11,366 bases of DNA. It comes from JAGOUU01 sp964609155 (lineage in GTDB: Bacteria > Pseudomonadota > Gammaproteobacteria > JAGOUU01). Below are positions 1 to 5,911 of this stretch, piece by piece; positions within the stretch are counted from its first letter, which is position 1; the number at the start of each line of letters is the position of its first letter. The DNA lies in the NCBI GenBank assembly GCA_964609155.1, contig CAZSRF010000048.1:1-11366 (forward strand). The letters run 5' to 3'. The translations under genes were made by a program, and so were the position numbers. The notes beneath the pieces are model-generated. The model saw only the letters and a list, made by a program, of their open reading frames with translations. It did no database searches and was not told the DNA's origin.

Positions 1-104
1 GGAACTGAAAAATTTTCTAAATTGATCTGGATTGCTTCAAATGCTGCGCCAGTCTAGTGTTTTTCTCAATATCGAAGTTGGCAGCATTTTCACAATGACG
101 CCGT
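1..104 (+). repeat. Direct repeat copy A of a roughly 105-bp intergenic element
   Basis: This stretch matches 302-405 at a constant offset of 301 with only two differences (positions 54 and 56) and no gaps. It begins at the window edge, so the element may extend further left. An inverted, more diverged copy lies between the two direct copies. No reading frame of note crosses it. Near identity of the direct copies suggests a recent duplication or a dispersed intergenic repeat family. I cannot name the family. Confidence 0.9.
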
Positions 105-180
105 CAGGACTTACGCAGAATGATCCTAAGTTGTCATCTCGGTCAAGGCCAGTGAAACTGGGCGCAGAACCTGGATCGCA

Positions 181-297
181 ATACGTTCACCCTGTAAGAT
201 GATTAAAATATGGCGTCATTGTGAAAATGTCGCCAACTCCTAAATCGAAAAGAATTCCATACGAGCGCGACATTTGAAGCAATCCAGGATCGATCTA
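181..297 (-). repeat. Inverted, diverged copy B of the intergenic element
   Basis: The reverse complement aligns with copy C (about 303-436). Shared blocks include CTGGATTGCTTCAAATG, AGTTGGC, CATTTTCACAATGACGCC, TATTTTAATCA and GTGAACGTAT. Substitutions and a few one-base indels lie between them. Copies B and C are only about 5 bp apart, so together they form a long imperfect palindrome of about 255 bp. Such a structure could form a cruciform in DNA or a long hairpin in RNA. B differs from A and C far more than those two differ from each other, so it is older or from another subfamily. Confidence 0.85.
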
Positions 298-301
298 GAT
301 A

Positions 302-436
302 GGAACTGAAAAATTTTCTAAATTGATCTGGATTGCTTCAAATGCTGCGCCAGTTTGGTGTTTTTCTCAATATCGAAGTTGGCAGCATTTTCACAATGAC
401 GCCGTATTTTAATCACCATAGTATGGTGAACGTATG
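302..436 (+). repeat. Direct repeat copy C, the longest copy, ending in a small palindrome
   Basis: The first 104 bases repeat positions 1-104. The remaining 30 bases (406-436) are absent from copy A but present, inverted, in copy B at 181-211. Copy C is therefore the most complete unit visible. Its outer end carries the perfect 15-nt palindrome CACCATAGTATGGTG at 414-428. Copy A instead switches at 105 to unrelated sequence. The rest of the gene-free stretch, 105-180 and 437-504, holds nothing I can identify. Confidence 0.85.
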
Positions 437-504
437 CTAATGGTTATAAGCTGCTGCTAATATGAATATATCAAATCGGATTTTACTATAGATATTTCTA
501 CAAG

Positions 505-1155
505 TTATATGATTGATTGCCCGGCAACTTTGTTATACCCCGCGTTAAACTCAGATATATTATGCAGCAGCCAATTTTTATCACATTCATATTTCATGAT
601 GTGTTTAAAATTCCTTTTTCTTTTAGCTAGACTTAATGGTCGACCATAAAACTTTAAATTTTCAATATCAATCAGGCCAAAGTAATCTGCAAGATCAGTA
701 TGATAGATAATATTTGCCAGGTGAGCTGCACGAAAATAAATGCCAAGATGGTGCAGTTTAGCAATAAACTCGCCAAATTTTGCTACTTGATTTTTATCAA
801 ATTTATGATCAGAAAATAAATCACGTATGGTCGTACCTGATAGGTATTGATATTCTATAGCACGAGTAGATTTAGAATTTTTTATAAAATTTTTAGGTAT
901 TTTATAGCTATTAACAATGGGGGTGGTTGCAACATTAAGCATTATTAATTTTTTTGTATTATTAATATATCTATCAGCGTAATGGTAAAATAAAGCAGAG
1001 CTTAAATAACGTTTCGTACGAAAAAATTTTAAATAATTACCATTTGCTAACTGTAATACTCTAGGCCCGTTTCTATCATCTAGAATAATTCTACTATTTT
1101 TTATTAGATTTTGAAGAGATTTTTCATCTAGTTTAATTGGTTTAATTGATTTCAT
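505..1155 (-). CDS. Kinase-like protein of the toluene-tolerance / LPS-kinase-like (InaA/BUD32-type) family
   Basis: The 216-residue product has the layout of a small protein-kinase-like fold. Lys43 in LKFF could be the nucleotide-binding lysine. GEFIAKLHHLGIYF (128-141) resembles the helix before the catalytic loop. The catalytic-loop equivalent is FRAAHLANI (141-149), and LIDIENLKF (161-169) sits where the metal-binding aspartate is expected (Asp163). Relatives are annotated as toluene-tolerance proteins or lipopolysaccharide kinases and resemble Kdo/heptose kinases. The usual HRD aspartate is replaced by Ala143, while Asn148 is kept, so activity is uncertain. There is no signal peptide, and a cytoplasmic role on envelope sugar precursors is only a guess. 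The ATG lies inside the end of pgeF (14-nt overlap), with AGGAAG about 9 nt upstream, which suggests translational coupling. Confidence 0.65.
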   Translation of the reverse strand: MKSIKPIKLDEKSLQNLIKNSRIILDDRNGPRVLQLANGNYLKFFRTKRYLSSALFYHYADRYINNTKKLIMLNVATTPIVNSYKIPKNFIKNSKSTRAIEYQYLSGTTIRDLFSDHKFDKNQVAKFGEFIAKLHHLGIYFRAAHLANIIYHTDLADYFGLIDIENLKFYGRPLSLAKRKRNFKHIMKYECDKNWLLHNISEFNAGYNKVAGQSII

Positions 1156-1861
1156 TAGTTAGTGCTTCCTGCTGTGTTTTCCAAATCATAGTAATAAGTC
1201 GATCAGGGGTTTGATTATCTCTTCGATAAGAATAAAACTGTTTTGACATCTCGTAAGTACAATAGTTATCAGTAAAAATGCTATTGATATTAAGCCTATT
1301 TAAACGTTGTTTAGCTAAAAGATACAAATCGGCGAACCATTTGTTTGAATAGTGTATTGATTGTGTAAATGCTTCTTTGTCATCATTATTGTTATCTACA
1401 AAAGTATTATAGACGTCTTGTCCAACTTCAAAATGTTTTTTGCTTATTGCAGGACCAAGCCAAGCCATAAGGGAGGAATTTTTATTACTAGGGTCTTGAT
1501 GGTAAAATTTAGCAACAGTATTTTCAATAATATTATTTGCAAGACCACGCCAGCCTGCGTGAATTGCTGCTATCCATTGACCATCTTTGCTGGTTATTAG
1601 TATAGGCAAACAATCAGCTGTTTTTACAACACAGGCAATATTAACACTTTTGGTATAACTAGCATCAGCCGTAAAGGGTACGTAAGGAGTTGTATTATTG
1701 AATAATTTTGAGTCTATTTCTACGGGTAAATTGCTATGTATTTGGGTTAACCATGCCATATGCTCTGGTGTTTCATTGGGTAAAAGGTTGCTCATACTTT
1801 CATTACGGCAAATAGTGACTGCTTTGATGTTGCTGGGGGCTTGCCAATTGGGAAGTAACAT
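1142..1861 (-). CDS. pgeF: Peptidoglycan editing factor PgeF (YfiH/DUF152, multicopper polyphenol-oxidase-like fold)
   Basis: The 239-residue length is normal for the family. Signature motifs occur in order: TQIHSN (39-44), FTADASYT (63-70), VVKTADCLPIL (78-88), AAIHAGWRGL (98-107), AWLGPAISKKHFEVG, CTYEMSKQFYSYRRD and the final MIWK. His42, Cys84 and His101 match the conserved metal-binding trio. The Cys-to-His spacing of 17 fits YfiH. PgeF is described as removing wrongly built UDP-MurNAc-L-Ser from peptidoglycan precursors, and family members also show purine nucleoside phosphorylase or deaminase activity. It is a soluble cytoplasmic protein. The start ATG follows the antiporter stop by 7 nt with GAGAGA upstream, so it is read as the second gene of the cluster. 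Confidence 0.93.
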   Translation of the reverse strand: MLLPNWQAPSNIKAVTICRNESMSNLLPNETPEHMAWLTQIHSNLPVEIDSKLFNNTTPYVPFTADASYTKSVNIACVVKTADCLPILITSKDGQWIAAIHAGWRGLANNIIENTVAKFYHQDPSNKNSSLMAWLGPAISKKHFEVGQDVYNTFVDNNNDDKEAFTQSIHYSNKWFADLYLLAKQRLNRLNINSIFTDNYCTYEMSKQFYSYRRDNQTPDRLITMIWKTQQEALTNEIN

Positions 1862-1868
1862 TGTCTCT

Positions 1869-3236
1869 CTAATATTTTGGTTTCAACATGTGTAAAATGG
1901 GCCCTGTTGTACAAGTTGTAATAATAGCCATGATTACTAATATGGTAAATAACTGAGGTGTGATAATACCAGCTTCAAGACCTATATTCAACACTACTAG
2001 CTCTACGAGTCCTCTTGTATTCATAAGTATAGCAAGTCTGGCTGCAGTATTATGATTGATATCAAATAACCTTGCAGTAAGATAAGTGCCGCCAAATTTA
2101 CCTAGAGTTGCTATTACAACAATGACAATACAAAGCAACCAGTTTTCAATTCCACCAATAAGGTTGATTTGTGTTTTAAGCCCTATATAGGCAAAAAACG
2201 TAGGTAAAAAAATCACAGTAACAATTTCTTGTAAATGATGAGACATTTTTTCAATAATAATATTATCTCGAGGAGTAATAACACCTAATAAGAAAGCACC
2301 AAATATTGCATGAATACCAATATATTCAGCCATTAGAGCAGAGGTTAAAATACCAATAAATACCAAGGCTATTTGTTGTTCAGCGGTATAATTATGTCGA
2401 CAGATATAATGAGAAAGTTGTTGGAGTAGTGGTTTTATAAATATTAACATAATGACTATAAAAGCCAAGGTAGAAAAAATAGTTACAATAGCACTGCTAA
2501 CAAAAGTCTGGGTAATGCCGATAATAAGGGCCAGCAAACACCATGCAACAACGTCATTGACGGCAGCACAAGTCATAGCTAGACCACCTAAAGTGGATTT
2601 TTGCAATTTTTGATCAGTTAAAATTCTAGCAAGTACTGGAAAAGCAGTAATAGACATACTGATACCAATAAACAGAGCAAAGACTGTAAAGTTATTCATC
2701 TTGGCAGAGTGAAATCCTTGGTAGTCATACAACCATAATGCCAATAGAGCACCTAACGTAAATGGTATAATAATACTAGCTTTTGCTATAGCTACGATAG
2801 ATTTATTGGTTTTTTTTAATTTAGTAAAGTCAACCTCTAGTCCAACAATAAACATATAAAGGACAATACCTAATTGGGATATATTGCCAAAATAGGGGAT
2901 TATAGAGGTAGGAAAAATATAATTATAAGTTTCAGGGAAAAATAAACCAAAAAAAGATGGCCCAATGGCAATCCCAGCGATCATTTCACTAATAACGCTT
3001 GGTTGGTAAAAATAACGTAATACTAGATTGAACAATCTAGAAGTAATAATAATAAGTAATAAGCCCAATAAAATATGGATTAATGGGTTGAGGCTATAAA
3101 CAGCATGCCCTTTGGAAGTAACTTGCGGCGACAGTACTTCTGTATGAGTTTGATTTAGTATCCATATAATAGCGGCTATACAGATAGTCATTAGAAAATA
3201 AAATAGAAGCCATTTTTTGTTAACTAGGTTGTTCAT
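1869..3236 (-). CDS. Cation/proton antiporter, CPA2 family, CHX-like
   Basis: The 455-residue multi-pass inner-membrane protein should exchange Na+ or K+ for H+. An N-terminal membrane helix (about 9-27) precedes the core. Family motifs are QPSVISEMIAGIAIGPS (78-94), GIVLYMFIVGLEVD (123-136), ISMSITAFPVLARILTD (192-208), AAVNDVVAW (224-232), the TM10-like GK at 379-380 and MNTRGLVELVVLNIGL (405-420). The Asn227-Asp228 pair and the NTRGLVEL block resemble plant CHX exchangers and their bacterial relatives more than KefB/KefC. The ND pair is usually linked to electroneutral exchange. There is no C-terminal RCK/TrkA-N or universal-stress domain, as the protein ends soon after the last helix, so it is not a glutathione-gated Kef system. 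It begins the minus-strand cluster. The ATG lacks a good Shine-Dalgarno sequence. Confidence 0.88.
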   Translation of the reverse strand: MNNLVNKKWLLFYFLMTICIAAIIWILNQTHTEVLSPQVTSKGHAVYSLNPLIHILLGLLLIIITSRLFNLVLRYFYQPSVISEMIAGIAIGPSFFGLFFPETYNYIFPTSIIPYFGNISQLGIVLYMFIVGLEVDFTKLKKTNKSIVAIAKASIIIPFTLGALLALWLYDYQGFHSAKMNNFTVFALFIGISMSITAFPVLARILTDQKLQKSTLGGLAMTCAAVNDVVAWCLLALIIGITQTFVSSAIVTIFSTLAFIVIMLIFIKPLLQQLSHYICRHNYTAEQQIALVFIGILTSALMAEYIGIHAIFGAFLLGVITPRDNIIIEKMSHHLQEIVTVIFLPTFFAYIGLKTQINLIGGIENWLLCIVIVVIATLGKFGGTYLTARLFDINHNTAARLAILMNTRGLVELVVLNIGLEAGIITPQLFTILVIMAIITTCTTGPILHMLKPKY

Positions 3237-3333
3237 GGTTTTGATGGATAAGATAGTAATAAATATAATCTTATACTAAGTACTAATCTCAATACTATAC
3301 GAAAGTAAAAAATTCTGTTGCGCTGTATTACTA

Positions 3334-3383
3334 ACTGGAAATAAGTTAGTTATATGCTAAACTACTAGTTAGGACGGTGTACA
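3334..3383 (+). promoter_or_regulatory. Upstream element shared by the two EGF-protein genes, copy 1
   Basis: The block ACTGGAAATAAGTTAGTT recurs at 3904-3921 with one mismatch in 18. It is followed in both places by AAACTA(C)TAGTTA and then a GTGT...ACA segment. This copy ends about 60 nt before the start of the first EGF gene. The left part also forms a dyad, ACTAACT (3330-3336) against AGTTAGT (3344-3350). A shared regulator site or an ancestral promoter kept after duplication are the likely explanations. I could not assign a convincing -35/-10 pair. Confidence 0.6.
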
Positions 3384-3428
3384 GATAAAACTTTATAAAT
3401 TTTACTTATAACTAACAGTAAGTTAGGT

Positions 3429-3435
3429 GGGGGGG
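3429..3435 (+). promoter_or_regulatory. G7 tract inside the ribosome binding region of the first EGF gene
   Basis: AGGT at 3425-3428 is followed by seven consecutive G residues ending 7 nt before the ATG at 3443. The whole stretch AGGTGGGGGGGTG is the only candidate Shine-Dalgarno region. A homopolymeric G run is out of character for this AT-rich sequence. Changes in its length would alter the distance between the pairing bases and the start codon. Phase variation is possible but not shown. Confidence 0.55.
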
Positions 3436-3442
3436 TGATATA

Positions 3443-3814
3443 ATGGGCTTTAACAAAAAGATTGTGAAATATTTATTTGCCGTGACTATATTTGCTTTTA
3501 TATCAGTTGGCTATGCTGAAGTACCTAAGCCTGTAGAGTGTAAACCCAATCCTTGCGATCCAAATACGACAAATAAGTGTGAAGCGGTTGGAATAAAGAA
3601 AATACCAGTTTGCACGTGTAAGGTTGGGTTTTGGCATTCAATAGCTAATGATAGTATAACGTGCACACCTAATCCGTGTCCTATAAACAATGGGGGCTGT
3701 GATAAAGCCACGACTTTGTGTAAGTTCGTTAATAGTAAGCCTGAGTGCCTTTGCAAAGACGCTGGCAAGCAAAAGAAAGATCCTAATAATCCAATGGCTT
3801 GTATCAATAAGTAG
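3443..3814 (+). CDS. Exported cysteine-rich protein with two tandem EGF-like domains
   Basis: The 123-residue product starts with a signal peptide: lysines at 5, 6 and 9, a hydrophobic core at 10-22, and a likely cut after Ala25 (GYA/EV). The mature part is almost entirely two EGF-like modules. Module 1 has cysteines at 33, 38, 46, 57, 59 and 74. Module 2 has them at 79, 86, 93, 102, 104 and 120. Both keep the diagnostic C-x-C between the fourth and fifth cysteines. Module 2 carries NNGGCD, as in many eukaryotic EGF domains. All 12 cysteines can pair, implying oxidative folding in the periplasm or outside. The gene has its own upstream region and is followed 236 nt later by a related larger gene. 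No catalytic motif is present. A binding or host-facing role is inferred, and the specific function is unknown. Confidence 0.8.
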   Translation: MGFNKKIVKYLFAVTIFAFISVGYAEVPKPVECKPNPCDPNTTNKCEAVGIKKIPVCTCKVGFWHSIANDSITCTPNPCPINNGGCDKATTLCKFVNSKPECLCKDAGKQKKDPNNPMACINK

Positions 3815-3903
3815 GGAAGTAAAGAAAAAAACAATGATCCTGGTAAGGGATGACTCTTTGTATTGCATATTTTTTTAGTGCCGCATGTAAATAGAACTTA
3901 GCC

Positions 3904-3952
3904 ACTGGAAAAAAGTTAGTTTTAAACTATAGTTAATTTAGTGTGTTTTACA
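3904..3952 (+). promoter_or_regulatory. Upstream element shared by the two EGF-protein genes, copy 2
   Basis: The stretch opens with ACTGGAAAAAAGTTAGTT, then AAACTATAGTTA and GTGTGTTTTACA, matching 3334-3383 block by block with small indels. It lies about 100 nt upstream of the second EGF gene, further out than copy 1. It implies that this gene can be transcribed separately from the first. The inverted ACTAACT arm seen at copy 1 is not kept here, so the conserved part is the ACTGGAAA...AGTTAGTT core. Confidence 0.55.
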
Positions 3953-4040
3953 TAATGGAAGATGTAATAGATTTTGTTTATGGGATGAGATAACTGGTGT
4001 GTTTTAAACAAACACTTTGAACAATTACTAAAATATAGTT

Positions 4041-4046
4041 GGGAAG
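4041..4046 (+). promoter_or_regulatory. Ribosome binding site that selects the ATG at 4051
   Basis: GGGAAG lies 4 nt before ATG 4051. The frame can be opened 12 nt earlier at a TTG (4039), but that codon overlaps this purine stretch and has no ribosome binding site of its own. Starting at 4051 also gives a typical signal peptide with lysines near the N terminus. Confidence 0.6.
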
Positions 4047-4050
4047 ATTT

Positions 4051-5001
4051 ATGATAAAAGTTAATTTAAAAGCTCAAAGAGTTGTAGGTGTAGTAGGTTT
4101 AGCCTTTTTTCTTTCTTCTGGTTATGGTTGGGTTACAGAAAAGTGTACGCCTACTACTTGTGATTCCGCCACAACCGTAGGGTGCTCAAATTTTGGACCA
4201 GGTTGGAGAAAGTGTAATTGTAAAGCCGGGTATGCTCGTCCAAATGATAATGCAACCGCATGTGTAAGTCTAACCCAAGCGAGTGTAAATCCCTGTGCGC
4301 CGAATAATGGTTCTGGTCCTTGTGATCCTAAATCTACTAACTGTACTGTTGGTAGCAATCCTCCTAAAGCTTTTTGTAACTGTAAACCAGGATATATCAA
4401 AGTCAATGACACAATGTGTGCAGTACCGCCACCGCCACCACCAGCACCAGTAGCAAAATCAGCACCATCACAAATGTCAGCGCCAACACCAGCGCCAAGC
4501 GCTGCTTGTGCAGGTAAAAATGTAGGGGATAGTATAACTATATCAGGTGTTTCTGCTAAGATTTACCAACTTAGTCCATGTAAAGCTGCTGCCTATGTAG
4601 CACCGTATAACAGGGGTGACGCCTCACAAACTAGAAGGTTAGCTCAAAGCTGGGGTTATGGAAATTGTTCTACACAATTTTTAGGTGCTACAAATCCAGA
4701 CGATGGTGTGGTCAATACTCAAGCAATTATTAACTCAAATTGTGGTTTAGATAATTCAGCTCAAGTTTGTAAAGAGTTGGGACAAGGGTGGTATATGCCA
4801 GCGAGCAATGAAGCAGGCGCCATCTATAATGCACTTAAAGGTCAACCTGATTTAAATGCTGGATTGGCAATTATGTCATCAACTGAAGTTTCAGGTAAGC
4901 CAGAATATTTCTTGTCTATTCCTACTTGGAGTGGTGTAATTGGCACTGATTATAGAAAAGTCGAAGATCCTATGATGCTTTTTTGCTCACAAAAGCTTTA
5001 A
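4051..5001 (+). CDS. Exported modular protein: two EGF-like domains, Pro-rich linker, DUF1566/Lcl-like C-terminal domain
   Basis: Read from ATG 4051 the product has 316 residues. A signal peptide covers about 1-26 (basic start, hydrophobic 11-23, likely cut near GYG). EGF-like module 1 has cysteines at 32, 37, 45, 55, 57 and 71. Module 2 has them at 82, 91, 98, 109, 111 and 123. Both keep the C-x-C and following Gly-Tyr. A linker at 124-151 starts with six prolines and continues in Ala/Pro/Ser. The C-terminal 165 residues (VGDSITISG, NTQAII, VCKELGQGWYMPASNEAGAIYNAL, MSSTE) resemble DUF1566, the fold of the C-terminal domain of the Legionella collagen-like adhesin Lcl. They hold six further cysteines. 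A surface adhesin or host-binding protein is inferred. Base composition looks less AT-rich than the flanks, partly from Cys/Gly/Pro content. The gene follows its smaller EGF relative and ends at a terminator. Confidence 0.8.
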   Translation: MIKVNLKAQRVVGVVGLAFFLSSGYGWVTEKCTPTTCDSATTVGCSNFGPGWRKCNCKAGYARPNDNATACVSLTQASVNPCAPNNGSGPCDPKSTNCTVGSNPPKAFCNCKPGYIKVNDTMCAVPPPPPPAPVAKSAPSQMSAPTPAPSAACAGKNVGDSITISGVSAKIYQLSPCKAAAYVAPYNRGDASQTRRLAQSWGYGNCSTQFLGATNPDDGVVNTQAIINSNCGLDNSAQVCKELGQGWYMPASNEAGAIYNALKGQPDLNAGLAIMSSTEVSGKPEYFLSIPTWSGVIGTDYRKVEDPMMLFCSQKL

Positions 5002-5017
5002 TTAGGTCTTGTATTTT

Positions 5018-5054
5018 GGGATCAGAGGTTTTAGTTTTCCACTGATCCCTTTTT
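5018..5054 (+). terminator. Rho-independent terminator after the second EGF gene
   Basis: GGGATCAG at 5018-5025 pairs perfectly with CTGATCCC at 5042-5049 across a 16-nt loop, followed at once by five T residues. It starts 17 nt after the stop codon of the EGF/DUF1566 gene. The opposite strand has no T run after the stem, so it should act mainly on plus-strand transcripts and protect the converging minus-strand gene. Confidence 0.88.
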
Positions 5055-5061
5055 ATGTATC

Positions 5062-5844
5062 TTAACTTATATTAATTGCTGTAGTATTAAATAAGTTTTT
5101 ATAAACCACTCCATAGTTCACAAATAAATACGGTATACTCCATACTAGTCCAAGGCTCATAGGAACTAAACTGGCAATTCCAATTAATCCATAGTTATTA
5201 ATTAAATAAACACTAAGTAAAATTGGTAACGCGCTGCATACTGCGATAATAAGATTTAGAATGAATAATAAAAAAAGTTTTATCAAATTATGTTTTGTTT
5301 TCCAGAAAGAAGTTTTTACTGCTAAAACTAAACTGTTACGTTCTAACATAATCAAGCCATTGGTCAATGACAAACGTAGGTATAAATAAAGCCAGGTAAG
5401 TAAAAAAAAGAAAATCAGAAAATTTGAAAAATTATACCAAGTATCTGCGTAAGAGTAAGAAGATTGTGAATATATTCTTATGAAAATAACTATGTAGATA
5501 GCGAATATTGGTAACTGAGATAGAATATAGGTACCATAGAGCTTTAATAAAGTTTTCAATTGAAAAATATTTTTAATATTTTTCAAACCGACTGCTTGCT
5601 CAGTCGCGCACAACAGCCCTAAATAAGTCAAGCTCCAAAGAAGGAGTAGGCTGGTTATATGGTTTAGTATATTGATAATTATTCTTGTATTATTTGATAA
5701 CGAAGCATTAATAAATTCTAAGCCGAATTGTATAGAAAAATAAATTAGAATGGCTAATAAAAAGGGACTTTTAAAGTTCTTTGATTTTTGCCAAGCTTCA
5801 GAGATGGTTTTTTTAACTGATAAATGATTAACGGAATTTTGCAT
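5062..5844 (-). CDS. Multi-pass membrane protein of unknown function
   Basis: The 260-residue product has a short polar start (1-25) and about six hydrophobic stretches: roughly 27-46, 57-79, 105-126, 140-160, 189-215 and 220-246. It has few charged residues and no clear transport or enzyme motif. The layout, with a conserved-looking amphipathic segment near ERNSLVLAVKTSFWKTKHN between helices 4 and 5, recalls small YciC/DUF975-like membrane proteins, but I cannot assign a family. It lies 67 nt downstream of another minus-strand membrane protein gene and may share its transcript. The ATG has no strong Shine-Dalgarno sequence. Its 3' end faces the terminator of the EGF gene. Confidence 0.7.
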   Translation of the reverse strand: MQNSVNHLSVKKTISEAWQKSKNFKSPFLLAILIYFSIQFGLEFINASLSNNTRIIINILNHITSLLLLWSLTYLGLLCATEQAVGLKNIKNIFQLKTLLKLYGTYILSQLPIFAIYIVIFIRIYSQSSYSYADTWYNFSNFLIFFFLLTWLYLYLRLSLTNGLIMLERNSLVLAVKTSFWKTKHNLIKLFLLFILNLIIAVCSALPILLSVYLINNYGLIGIASLVPMSLGLVWSIPYLFVNYGVVYKNLFNTTAINIS

Positions 5845-5911
5845 AAGTTGTAAATAAAATAATATATTAAATTATTATAAATAAAATTTAATATTTAAGA
5901 TACAGCTATCT

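Noticed and set aside
1..436. CRISPR array
   Set aside because: Units are over 100 bp, occur in both orientations, and lack short regular repeats with unique spacers.
1361..1895. Plus-strand open frames opposite pgeF
   Set aside because: pgeF carries all family motifs. These short frames have none and lack ribosome binding sites.
3511..3868. Minus-strand open frames opposite the first EGF gene
   Set aside because: They mirror a gene with a signal peptide and a full EGF cysteine pattern, and they show no domain or start signal of their own.
3820..3880. Terminator between the two EGF genes
   Set aside because: Only a 4-bp ATCC/GGAT stem is visible, and the T run is about 20 nt away.
4039..4050. 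TTG start for the EGF/DUF1566 protein, adding four residues
   Set aside because: The TTG overlaps the GGGAAG that serves ATG 4051 and has no ribosome binding site of its own.
4122..4412. Minus-strand open frame opposite the second EGF gene
   Set aside because: It has Leu/Gly/Pro composition typical of a shadow frame and lies fully inside the EGF modules.
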